From NCBI GenBank assembly GCA_002344785.1, contig DDUL01000012.1, positions 1-54,285 on the forward strand: 54,285 nucleotides of DNA. The letters are read 5' to 3'. Shown here piece by piece: positions 42,603 through 50,801 of this stretch. This stretch comes from Bdellovibrionaceae bacterium UBA2339. Lineage in GTDB: Bacteria > Bdellovibrionota > Bdellovibrionia > Bdellovibrionales > JAMPXM01. A program made the position numbers and the translations under genes. The notes under the pieces are model-generated. The model did no database searches and had not been told where the DNA came from. It was given only the letters and a program-made list of their open reading frames with translations. Position 1 is the stretch's first letter. The number at the start of each line of letters is the position of its first letter.

Positions 42603-43504
42603 GTTTTGTTTGGCTCTGCCGCAGAACGGATGTGGCGGAAGACGCCAGTGCGGAAGCCAAAGTGCTCACCGTCGGTCAAGAATTCAAACTCAAGTGCACA
42701 GGCTCGGGCACGCCTTTGTTGAAGGCCGATGCTTTGCGATTGGATCTGCCGGCTGAGCAAAAGTACGCGCTGAAAGTTTTGAAGACTTTGTCCTTAGAGG
42801 CCCATCAAGCTGAGTTTGTGCTCACCACTTATCAGACGGGCGCGGTTGCGATTCAAGATGCACGACTGACCGATGGCGTACAGAGCATCGGTTTGACGGG
42901 CATCGAGTTGCAAGTCGCAAGCGTTCTGCAGGTTGAGCCCGGAAAAACTCCAGAAGCTTTTCCGGCTCGGCCTTCGGTGTGGATGTGGTGGCCGGTGCAG
43001 GTGTGGCTGTTGTTCGCGATCTTGATCACGGCCTCCTTGTTGGTGGTCGCGTGGGTGTTGCGAGCCGCGGCTCGGCAGCGTGAGTTTTTGCGGCAGCTCG
43101 AACAACGTGCCACGCATCTTTCGCCCGCGGATCAGCTGAACAAGGATATTCGCAATATCGCCAAGCTCGGCGACTTCGACGAGCGTCGGCGCCAGCTTGA
43201 AGAATCGGTGCGCTGGTATTTGGCACTGAAGCTTAAGGTGAATGTGCTGGATCAGCGCCATCCGCAGCCGCAGAAGCTGGCGCGCGAAGTGAGCCGAGCC
43301 GCACTGAAGTCAGCGCAGCTCAAGGTGGATCCGGCGCTGCGCGAAGAGTTGAGTCAGGAAATCGAGGCGTTTTTCCGTGAAGTGAGGGCGAGCGGCACGG
43401 AAGCCTCTGCGCCTGTGGCCTCGCACTGGGAGAGCTTGGAACAATTGGCGCGACGAGTGATCACGGCCAGCGAAAGATGCGCGCGTGAAAAGGGTGGGCC
43501 ATGA
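42599..43504 (+). CDS. Bat-operon membrane protein of unknown function (DUF4381-position)
   Basis: 301 residues. The N-terminal 125 residues are a beta-rich domain without a clear signal. One membrane helix follows (QVWLLFAILITASLLVVAWV, near 140-160), then a helical cytosolic part (LKLKVNVLDQRHPQPQKLA, EIEAFFREVRASG). In other moxR-bat operons the same slot holds a DUF4381-type protein with one helix and a similar cytosolic part; a relation is likely but not certain. Both ends overlap neighbours (ATGA), so coupled translation is expected. Confidence 0.65.
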   Translation: MSFVWLCRRTDVAEDASAEAKVLTVGQEFKLKCTGSGTPLLKADALRLDLPAEQKYALKVLKTLSLEAHQAEFVLTTYQTGAVAIQDARLTDGVQSIGLTGIELQVASVLQVEPGKTPEAFPARPSVWMWWPVQVWLLFAILITASLLVVAWVLRAAARQREFLRQLEQRATHLSPADQLNKDIRNIAKLGDFDERRRQLEESVRWYLALKLKVNVLDQRHPQPQKLAREVSRAALKSAQLKVDPALREELSQEIEAFFREVRASGTEASAPVASHWESLEQLARRVITASERCAREKGGP

Positions 43505-44514
43505 TCGAGTGGCAGAACCCATGGGCATTTTTGCTACTGTTGCCGGTGCTCGCCATCGTGGCGTGGGCGTATTGGCGAGATCGTCGCCGTTCACCGACCT
43601 TACAGGTTTCTTCGGTGGCGGCTCTCGCGGGTCCGAAGATTCAGCGAGGCTGGCGAAGTTACTGGTTGTGGCTTCCGCCCGCTTTGGCGGCGCTGGGTTT
43701 GATTTTGGCGGTCGTCGCATTGGCGAGGCCACAGCGCGCGGACACCAAGGTGCGACGAAATGTTGAAGGCATCGACATCATGTTGGTGTTGGATGTGTCG
43801 GATTCGATGTTGATCGAGGATATGACGCCGAATCGGTTGGAAGCGTCGAAAACCATTTTGCGCCAATTCATTGAAAAGCGAAGCACGGATCGCATCGGGC
43901 TTGTGGTGTTTTCCGGTGAGAGCTACACGCGCGTGCCGCTGACTTTGGATTACAAAATTCTGCTGCAGTCGCTCGCGGGAGTGAAGATCAGTCGCAATAT
44001 GAAGATGGGTACGGCGATCGGTGTGGCGCTGGCGAATGGCGTGGCTCGGCTTCGCGACTCGTCGGCGAAGTCGCGCGTGCTGGTGTTTTTGACCGACGGT
44101 GAGAACAACTCGGGCACGATTGACCCTGAGACGGCGTTGGAAATGGCGAAAGGCTATGGCCTGAAGATCTACGCGATTGGTGCGGGCCGTGACGGCGAAG
44201 CTCAGCTTCCCGTCGAGACGGTGGATTTGTTGGGCAGAAAGACGAAGCGATATCAGCCCATTCACTCGAAGGTGAATGATGAGCTCTTGGGGCGCTTCGC
44301 CTCCGAGACCGGAGGCAAGTATTATCGTGCGACGGACAATGATTCGCTCAAGCGCGTGTTTGACGACATCAATCGCATGGAGAAGACCAAGATCGAAGTG
44401 AATCAGTACACGCGTTATCAGGAACTTTATCAGCAATGGTTGCGCTGGGGCGTGATGGCGCTTCTCACCGCGTGGCTTTTGCAAGTGACGATTTTGCGGC
44501 GAGGTCCAACATGA
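43501..44514 (+). CDS. batA: BatA-like von Willebrand A-domain protein
   Basis: 337 residues. Two membrane helices frame the N-terminal region (WAFLLLLPVLAIVAWAYW and LWLPPALAALGLILAVVALA). The VWA domain starts with MLVLDVSDSMLIEDM, which holds the MIDAS D-x-S-x-S; VFLTDGENNSG carries the further metal residue. A final helix near the C-terminus (GVMALLTAWLLQVTIL) completes the BatA layout. It overlaps both neighbours by four bases. Bat proteins are linked to aerotolerance and envelope stress. Confidence 0.92.
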   Translation: MIEWQNPWAFLLLLPVLAIVAWAYWRDRRRSPTLQVSSVAALAGPKIQRGWRSYWLWLPPALAALGLILAVVALARPQRADTKVRRNVEGIDIMLVLDVSDSMLIEDMTPNRLEASKTILRQFIEKRSTDRIGLVVFSGESYTRVPLTLDYKILLQSLAGVKISRNMKMGTAIGVALANGVARLRDSSAKSRVLVFLTDGENNSGTIDPETALEMAKGYGLKIYAIGAGRDGEAQLPVETVDLLGRKTKRYQPIHSKVNDELLGRFASETGGKYYRATDNDSLKRVFDDINRMEKTKIEVNQYTRYQELYQQWLRWGVMALLTAWLLQVTILRRGPT

Positions 44515-46271
44515 GATTCGCCGATCCGCAATACCTCTCTTGGCTGCTGGTGCTGCCGTTCCTTTTGGTTCTGGGCATTTGGTCGGCTCGCCAGTCGCGA
44601 CAGCGCTTGCAAAGAGCGTTGAGCGCGAGACTTTTGCCGCTTCTGTCGGCTCAAGCTTCACCGGGACGCCGTCGTTTGAAAACATTCTTGCGAGTCGCAG
44701 GTTTGGCTTTGGTGATTTTGGCCTTGGCGAGGCCGCAGGCCGGCAAAGGTTTGTCGGAAATCAAAGTCCGTGGCATCGAGATCATGATCGCCGTCGATGT
44801 GTCGACGTCCATGTTGGCCGAGGACATCAAGCCCTCGCGCTTGGAGTTCGTGAAGTCCGAACTGAATCGGCTCATTGATCTGACCTCCGGTGACAAGTTG
44901 GGGCTCGTGGCCTTTGCCGGATCAGCGGTGTTGATGTCGCCGCTGACCTCGGACGCGGCCTCGCTCAAAATGTTCGTGGAATCGCTGTCGCCATTTTCCG
45001 TCGAAACACAAGGCACGAATTTCAGTGCGGCTTTGCAAGAGTCTGTGGACGCGTTCCAGCGCGGCGGCGTCGAAGACGATGAGTCACAACGCACATCGCG
45101 AGTTGTGCTGGTGATGAGCGATGGCGAGGATCACGAGACCGGGGCCTTGGAGTTAGCGAAGAAACTGGCGACCGAAGGGCATCGCATTTTCAGTGTCGCG
45201 TTTGGAACAGAAAAAGGTGGGCTGATTCCGATTCGCGATGAGCGCGGCTACCTGAGATCCTACAAAAAGGACAAGCAAGGTCGCGAAATTCTCTCGACGG
45301 TCAAAGGTGACTTCCTGCGAGAACTCGCGAAGGCCGGCGGCGGAAGTTTTCACTTCGCGACTTACGGTGGCGACCAAGCCAAGGCGTTGAAAGCGGATTT
45401 GGATCAGTTGCAAAAGGCCGAGTTCGCGTCATCAGAGGCCACTCAGTACGATGAGAAGTACACGGTGTTTCTCTTGATCGGCTTGCTGCTTCTGTGCGCG
45501 GAACTTTTAATAGGTACGCGAAAGCTGCAAAGCACGGTTTGGCGTGGCCGATTCGTTGCCGGAGTCTTGGCGTTATTTGCTGTGGGATTTTCAGTTGATG
45601 TGACTTCGGCTCACGCGGATGAGTGGCGGGGTGTGCGGCGCAACAATCAAGGCCATCGAGCTTTGGAACAAGGTCGCGTGAGTGAGGCGCTGGACGCTTT
45701 GTCGCAAAGCCTCATCGACCTGCCGTTTCGCGCCGAGGTTCATTACAACTTGGGGCTCGCGTTTGAAGCGGCGAAAGAGCCATTGAAGGCGAAGTCCAGC
45801 TATGAGCTGGCGCTCAAGTATGGGGCGCGCGACGAGGTGAAATTTCGCACGCTGTTTAACTTGGCGCGCTTGACGGCGGAAGAGTCCAAAGAGGCGTCTA
45901 AAATTGATGAAGCCTTGGATCTCTATCAACAAGCTTTGGCCATTCGCCCGAATTCTTTAGAGACCAAGCACAATATTGAAATGCTGATTCAGCAAGCCGC
46001 ACAAGGTGGCGGCGGCGAGGGCGAAGACAATCAACCTCAAGATCCCAAGGATCAGGGGCAAAAGCCGGATGAGAATCCGCAGCCGCAAAAATCTCCGCCA
46101 CCGCAAAGAGGCCCGACTCCTAAGCCGACGCCGAAGCCCTTCAAGAGCCAGGAGTTGACGCCTCAGGAAGTCGGCAAAATGCTGGAGGAGATCAAGCGCC
46201 AAGAGAATCAAGTTCGCGAGAAGTTTCAGCGCGAGGGTGCTAAGGAGGCCGATCGTGAAAAGGATTGGTGA
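44511..46271 (+). CDS. BatB-type VWA protein fused to a TPR (BatC-like) domain
   Basis: 586 residues from ATG 44511, overlapping batA. The first half repeats the BatA layout: two membrane helices (SWLLVLPFLLVLGIWSAR and VAGLALVILALARP), a VWA domain with IAVDVSTSMLAED, VLVMSDGEDHETG, and a third helix (FLLIGLLLLCAELLIG). After another helix near 355, a periplasmic part has TPR-like repeats (HYNLGLAFEAAKEPLKAKSS, FNLARLTAEESKEASKIDEA) and a Pro/Gln/Lys-rich tail. In many genomes the TPR part is the separate BatC. Here VWA and TPR are in one chain. Confidence 0.9.
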   Translation: MRFADPQYLSWLLVLPFLLVLGIWSARQSRQRLQRALSARLLPLLSAQASPGRRRLKTFLRVAGLALVILALARPQAGKGLSEIKVRGIEIMIAVDVSTSMLAEDIKPSRLEFVKSELNRLIDLTSGDKLGLVAFAGSAVLMSPLTSDAASLKMFVESLSPFSVETQGTNFSAALQESVDAFQRGGVEDDESQRTSRVVLVMSDGEDHETGALELAKKLATEGHRIFSVAFGTEKGGLIPIRDERGYLRSYKKDKQGREILSTVKGDFLRELAKAGGGSFHFATYGGDQAKALKADLDQLQKAEFASSEATQYDEKYTVFLLIGLLLLCAELLIGTRKLQSTVWRGRFVAGVLALFAVGFSVDVTSAHADEWRGVRRNNQGHRALEQGRVSEALDALSQSLIDLPFRAEVHYNLGLAFEAAKEPLKAKSSYELALKYGARDEVKFRTLFNLARLTAEESKEASKIDEALDLYQQALAIRPNSLETKHNIEMLIQQAAQGGGGEGEDNQPQDPKDQGQKPDENPQPQKSPPPQRGPTPKPTPKPFKSQELTPQEVGKMLEEIKRQENQVREKFQREGAKEADREKDW

Positions 46272-48261
46272 GATACTTTGGTTGGGTCGAGCACTCCGCG
46301 CCTCCGGCTGGAACTGGCGCGGTGGTCTGACGGGTGGCCTCAAGCGAAGCTTGATGAGTGGCGGCTTGTGCGCTTTCGGCATGATCGCGTTGAGTTTGTT
46401 GGGTACGCCGCTGACGTGGGCCAGTGACGCCAAAGTGCAAGTGACGGCCGAGGCTGAGCCGCAGGCGATCGAGCCTTCGGGGACAGTGGTGCTGAATGTG
46501 ATCGTGACCTCGGACCGAAGTGTGGCGATTGAGCCGCCGACGCTACCGCCGATGTCGGATTTTGAAGTGATCGGCAATTTTCAAAGCTCGGAGACGCGCG
46601 CCACTTTAGTGCAGACGCCGACGGGCCCGCAGTTTCAAAGTGTGCAGCGAAGTGTGTTCTCGTTTCAGCTCAGCCCCAAGCGAATCGGCGCGCTCAGTAT
46701 CTTTCCTGTCGAAGTCGTCGTCGATGGCAAAGCCTATCGCACGAAAGCACTCACGGTGCGCGTGGCGCAAGGCGCGGGTCAGGCGGCGCGGCCCAGACCT
46801 CAGCCGAATCTCGGTATGGATGAAGAGGGCGAGGATCTCTTTGATCAGTTGCTCAAGCGCGGTCTTCGGCAACTGCCGCAAGGTGGGACGCGCACTTTGC
46901 CGACGAATCCCAACGAAGCCTTCTTCATTCAAGTGGAGACGGATAAGACGGAAGCCTACGTGGGCGAGCAGATCACCGTGAGTTTCTATCTGTACACTAC
47001 GGGAATTATTCGCGAGTTGGATACTTTGCGCTATCCGTCGCTCAAAGGTTTCTGGAAGGAAGACATTGAGATCGCCACGCAATTGAATTTCCAGCAAGAG
47101 GTCATCGACGGTGTGGCTTACAAGAAAGCTTTGTTGGCGAGCTATGCGCTGTTTCCGATCAAAGAGGGCACCAGCACCATCGATTCTTATCAAGTGCGCT
47201 GCTCGGTCATTCCCGGCGCGGATCCTTTTGGTGGATTAGGCATGGGCCGCCAGCTTCAACTGACGAAGTCGTCTTTACCCGTCAAGGTGCAAGTGAAGGC
47301 GCTGCCGACCGAAGGTCGCCCCGCGGATTTCACCGGAGCTGTCGGCGAGTTTCAGGTGACGGCTCGCATGGATGAGAAGAATCCCATCGCGCACCAGCCG
47401 TTTCCCGTCAAAATTCGCTTCGAAGGTCGGGGCAACGCGAAGATGATTGAACTTCCAGCGCTGCAATTGCCGGAGGGTCTTGAGCTGTACGACACACGCA
47501 ACGAAGCGAAGTTCTTCAACTGGGGCACGAGCTTCAAGGAGTTCACGCTCTTCATCATTCCCCGTCGTGATGGTGATTTTGAATTGCCGCCGTTTGCGGC
47601 TTCGATCTTTGACCCCAAGACAAAATCCTTTGTTCGTCGAAGCACAGAGGCCATGCGCTTTCGCGTGCAAGCCAGCCAAGGGGCTCAGTCACAACGCGAG
47701 AGCTTTCAGAAAAACGCATCGGCTGCGCCTTCGGCACCTCGAGGTCCAAGACTTCCTGAGCCGGTTTTGGTCTATGAGGCTTGGGCGCCTTCAGCTGTGC
47801 CGATGGGTGCTCTAGGTTTAAGTGGCTTTGCGCTCTTGTGTTTGGCGGGATTGGGACTTCACGGAGTTCGATTGTTTGGCAAGTGGGGGCGTCCCACTTT
47901 GCAAGCTCGACTGAAGCAACGACTGAAGGCTCTCGACAAAGTCAGCGCACAGGGCGAGGCCGCTGTGGTCGGTGTGCAAGCTGTGAACGCGATGGCGTTT
48001 ACGCTCGGGGAAATCGTCGGCGATTACTCAGAGACTCGAGAAGTGGCGCGTTTGATTCAGTCCTTGCCGCCGTCGCTCAAGCAATCGCATGGCGAAGAGT
48101 TGCATCGCTTGCTCACAGAGTTTGAAGCCATGGCCTTTGCGCCCAGTGAAGCGCTGGGTGAACTTGCTCGTGCGGAAGCGCGCCGCGAGCGCGTGGTCGC
48201 GCTCAAGAAAGCTTTGCAGCGAGTGGTTGAGCTCTCAGGGTCCGGCGAACGATCGATCTGA
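46255..48261 (+). CDS. batD: BatD-like protein (oxygen tolerance family)
   Basis: 668 residues from GTG 46255, chosen because AAGGAGG at 46241-46247 is at ideal distance; it overlaps the upstream stop. A signal-like helix is near residues 28-48 (LCAFGMIALSLLGTPLTWAS). Beta-sandwich domains follow (VQVTAEAEPQAIEPSGTVVL, FFIQVETDKTEAYVGEQITV), then a single membrane helix near the C-terminus (MGALGLSGFALLCLAGLGLH) and a cytosolic helical tail. This is the BatD layout. Its last 59 bases overlap the convergent glycosyltransferase gene. Confidence 0.9.
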   Translation: MKRIGEILWLGRALRASGWNWRGGLTGGLKRSLMSGGLCAFGMIALSLLGTPLTWASDAKVQVTAEAEPQAIEPSGTVVLNVIVTSDRSVAIEPPTLPPMSDFEVIGNFQSSETRATLVQTPTGPQFQSVQRSVFSFQLSPKRIGALSIFPVEVVVDGKAYRTKALTVRVAQGAGQAARPRPQPNLGMDEEGEDLFDQLLKRGLRQLPQGGTRTLPTNPNEAFFIQVETDKTEAYVGEQITVSFYLYTTGIIRELDTLRYPSLKGFWKEDIEIATQLNFQQEVIDGVAYKKALLASYALFPIKEGTSTIDSYQVRCSVIPGADPFGGLGMGRQLQLTKSSLPVKVQVKALPTEGRPADFTGAVGEFQVTARMDEKNPIAHQPFPVKIRFEGRGNAKMIELPALQLPEGLELYDTRNEAKFFNWGTSFKEFTLFIIPRRDGDFELPPFAASIFDPKTKSFVRRSTEAMRFRVQASQGAQSQRESFQKNASAAPSAPRGPRLPEPVLVYEAWAPSAVPMGALGLSGFALLCLAGLGLHGVRLFGKWGRPTLQARLKQRLKALDKVSAQGEAAVVGVQAVNAMAFTLGEIVGDYSETREVARLIQSLPPSLKQSHGEELHRLLTEFEAMAFAPSEALGELARAEARRERVVALKKALQRVVELSGSGERSI

Positions 48262-49018
48262 TTCGAATCAGATCCCAGAGCATCTTGAGTGGATCAATCA
48301 AGATGCGAACCTTGGAGTCGGGCGAATTCACCCACTGCACAGGGATGGACCTGATCTTCAGGCCCATCTCTTCAGCCAACATCAAGATCTCGACATCGAA
48401 GGCGAATCCATCGAGGGTCTGGCGCTCAAAGATTGGCGCCACCACTTGGCGGCGAAACGCCTTGAAGCCACATTGTGTGTCCTCCAGGCCCTCGACGCCG
48501 AAGATGCGAACGAATTTGTTGAAGGTGCGGCCGAGGGTTTGCCGGAACAAACTCTGTCGCTTGATGATCTGACTTTTGGCGTGAGCACGAGAGCCGATCA
48601 AGACTTGCGCTTGAGGATCGGCGGCGAACTCGGCCATGAATTTCACAATTTCTGAAAGCGGCGTTGAGAGATCTGCGTCCATGAAGAACACGAAGTCGCC
48701 GCGCGCACGCAGCATGCCGCTTTTCACAGCATAGCCTTTGCCGCGCTGAACTTTGTTGTCGATGACCTGCACGTGGGGATCGGCGCCTGCGGCCTCGGTC
48801 GCCTTGACCACAGTCTGGTCCGTGGACTTTTCGATGACACAAATCAATTCCCAATTCACGCCGAGCACGGGCATGAAGCTGCGAATGTCACGAATCGAAG
48901 TGGGCAGGCGTCGCTCTTCATTGTAAGCGGGCACGACCAAAGTGATCGTCGGACTTGATGTCGAGGTGGTCGATGAAGTCGAACTCGAGGGCGAGGTGGC
49001 TTTGGAATTCTCAGACAT
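48203..49018 (-). CDS. GT2 glycosyltransferase (dolichyl/polyprenyl-phosphate sugar transferase-like)
   Basis: 271 residues from ATG 49018; an ATG at 49042 would add 8. A Ser/Thr-rich N-terminus is followed by the GT-A fold: TLVVPAYNEERRL, RGKGYAVKSGM, FFMDADLSTPL (metal-binding D-x-D) and DTQCGFKAFRR. These are typical of DPM1/ALG5-like transferases, which put a sugar from a nucleotide donor on a polyprenyl phosphate. There is no C-terminal membrane domain. It diverges from the Agl23-like GT-C gene, whose family uses such lipid-linked sugars, so they may act together. The 3' end overlaps batD by 59 bases. Confidence 0.9.
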   Translation of the reverse strand: MSENSKATSPSSSTSSTTSTSSPTITLVVPAYNEERRLPTSIRDIRSFMPVLGVNWELICVIEKSTDQTVVKATEAAGADPHVQVIDNKVQRGKGYAVKSGMLRARGDFVFFMDADLSTPLSEIVKFMAEFAADPQAQVLIGSRAHAKSQIIKRQSLFRQTLGRTFNKFVRIFGVEGLEDTQCGFKAFRRQVVAPIFERQTLDGFAFDVEILMLAEEMGLKIRSIPVQWVNSPDSKVRILIDPLKMLWDLIRIRSIVRRTLRAQPLAAKLS

Positions 49019-49040
49019 GAGTGTTACCTTAACCGAAAGC

Positions 49041-50801
49041 ATGAAAAACGGAACGAATTTCCCTCAGGCGGCGGCGATGGGTTCGGGACGGGGAGGTCAA
49101 GCTCGCCCCCCGAAAAAGTCGCGCTCGCGTCCAGTGGATCGAACTGGGGTTACTGTGCAGGCCGAAGGGGATGACTGCGATGCGGCACCTGTGGGCTCGG
49201 CAGGCTGGAAGTCTTGGGAGCTGTGGGCTTGTTTGTTGGTGGCCGCGATCTTTCGATTCTTCGAGTTGGGTTTGAAGCCGCCGCATTTTGATGAGGGCAT
49301 CAACGGGCACTTTGTGATGCAGCTTTGGCAGGCGGGTCGGCACGACTACGATCCGACCAACTTCCATGGCCCGCTCTACTTTTATCTTTTGCACTTTGCG
49401 GAGGTTTTGGGCGGTCGAGGCGTTGAAGTCTTCCGCGCCATGAATGCGATTTTGGCGATGCTGTTGGTGCTGAGTTTGCGTGGACTTCAGCGCGAAGTCG
49501 GAGTTGCGGCTCGATGGGCGGGCTGGGCTTTGGCGGTCAGCCCCGCATTTGTTTTCTACGGTCGCTACGCGATTCACGAAACCCTGTTCATCATCGGTCA
49601 AGTTTTCTACTGGAAGGGTCGCATGCAGTGGCGCCAACTGGCCCAAGTTGGGGTGGCTGACGCAGGCCCTGGCCCGCGTTGGGCCACGCTGTGGATGGTT
49701 TTCGGCGCATGGATCATGATCTGCACCAAAGAAACCTTCTTCATCTTCATGGGCACAGTGCTCATCGCCGAGTTGATGTGGGCGCCCATGCGAAAAATTC
49801 TTCGCCAAGCACCGCAGGCAATGGCGCCGCCGCCGCGGGCTTGGAGTCCTGAATTGAAAAGTGAAATCGGCGGGCTTCTGGTTTTGGGTCTGATGGCGTG
49901 GGCGGCCATGTTCACGGGATTTTTCACTGACTGGTCCGGCCTAGGAAAGTTCTTCGAGGCCTTCGATGTTTGGTCGAAAACAGGACAGAGTGGATCAGGA
50001 CATGAGAAAGCTTGGTGGTATTGGCTAGCCGCGATGTTCGATTATGAGTGGCCAATGCTCGGAGGGCTTTTGCTTTCTCCTTTCATCGTGCTGGCGCAGT
50101 CTTCGAGTCGACACGCCGAGAATTTGCGCCTGAGTGTGCTGATTGGTTTTGGCCACTACTTGGCCTACACCATCATTCCCTACAAAACGCCTTGGTTGAT
50201 CATGAACTTTTGGCCGCTGCTCCTGGCTTGGCCGCCGCACTTCTTGAATCGCGTGAAGTTCGCAAAGTCGCCGCAGATCGTGATGGGTGTCGCATCGCTC
50301 TTGATCTTGGCGTCGGCCGTGTGGTCCGCACGTCTCAACTTCGCGCACTTCGTGGATCGACGCGAGCGCTACGTTTACGTGCAAACTTCGATGGACTATC
50401 GACACATGATGAACGCCCTTGAAGAGTTGCTGCGTCGGCAGCCTGAGCGTCGCGCCGACGCCATCGTGGTCGCGATCAAAGATCCATGGCCGCTTCCCTA
50501 TGAATTGAGTTTGTTTCCGAAGATGCGTTACGCATTCGGCGTCGACATCGCGGAAGGGCGTCACAAAGTCGACGATGCTTTGTTGATCTTGATCGACGCC
50601 AAAGATGCCGCGGCCGCCGAGGCGCGCATTCGCCAAGACGGTCGCAATGTTCGCGTTTTGAGATTTCACATTCGCGACGCCTACGATCCGGGAGTCGTCA
50701 TCGTCGACATGTCCCGCTGGGATTCTGATTTGATTGATAGCTGGGAAGAGGAGCTTCGTCAGCGCGGAGCATTTGAAACGGGTCGGGAGTGGTGGCCATG
50801 A
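49041..50801 (+). CDS. Agl23-like (TIGR03663-type) GT-C membrane protein
   Basis: 586 residues from ATG 49041 (ATG 49017 also in frame). About 75 polar residues precede a membrane helix (WELWACLLVAAIFRFFELGL). The first loop has PHFDEGINGHF, with the Asp-Glu typical of GT-C glycosyltransferases, and DPTNFHGPLYFYLLHFAE follows. About ten more membrane segments fill the middle, and a soluble C-terminal domain follows. This is the pattern of the family called flippase activity-associated protein Agl23. It likely handles lipid-linked sugars at the cytoplasmic membrane. The stop overlaps the next start (ATGA). Confidence 0.85.
   Translation: MKNGTNFPQAAAMGSGRGGQARPPKKSRSRPVDRTGVTVQAEGDDCDAAPVGSAGWKSWELWACLLVAAIFRFFELGLKPPHFDEGINGHFVMQLWQAGRHDYDPTNFHGPLYFYLLHFAEVLGGRGVEVFRAMNAILAMLLVLSLRGLQREVGVAARWAGWALAVSPAFVFYGRYAIHETLFIIGQVFYWKGRMQWRQLAQVGVADAGPGPRWATLWMVFGAWIMICTKETFFIFMGTVLIAELMWAPMRKILRQAPQAMAPPPRAWSPELKSEIGGLLVLGLMAWAAMFTGFFTDWSGLGKFFEAFDVWSKTGQSGSGHEKAWWYWLAAMFDYEWPMLGGLLLSPFIVLAQSSSRHAENLRLSVLIGFGHYLAYTIIPYKTPWLIMNFWPLLLAWPPHFLNRVKFAKSPQIVMGVASLLILASAVWSARLNFAHFVDRRERYVYVQTSMDYRHMMNALEELLRRQPERRADAIVVAIKDPWPLPYELSLFPKMRYAFGVDIAEGRHKVDDALLILIDAKDAAAAEARIRQDGRNVRVLRFHIRDAYDPGVVIVDMSRWDSDLIDSWEEELRQRGAFETGREWWP

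Noticed and set aside
43600..44685. 361-codon minus-strand frame
   Set aside because: Antisense to batA and the start of the batB/TPR gene; no domain features.
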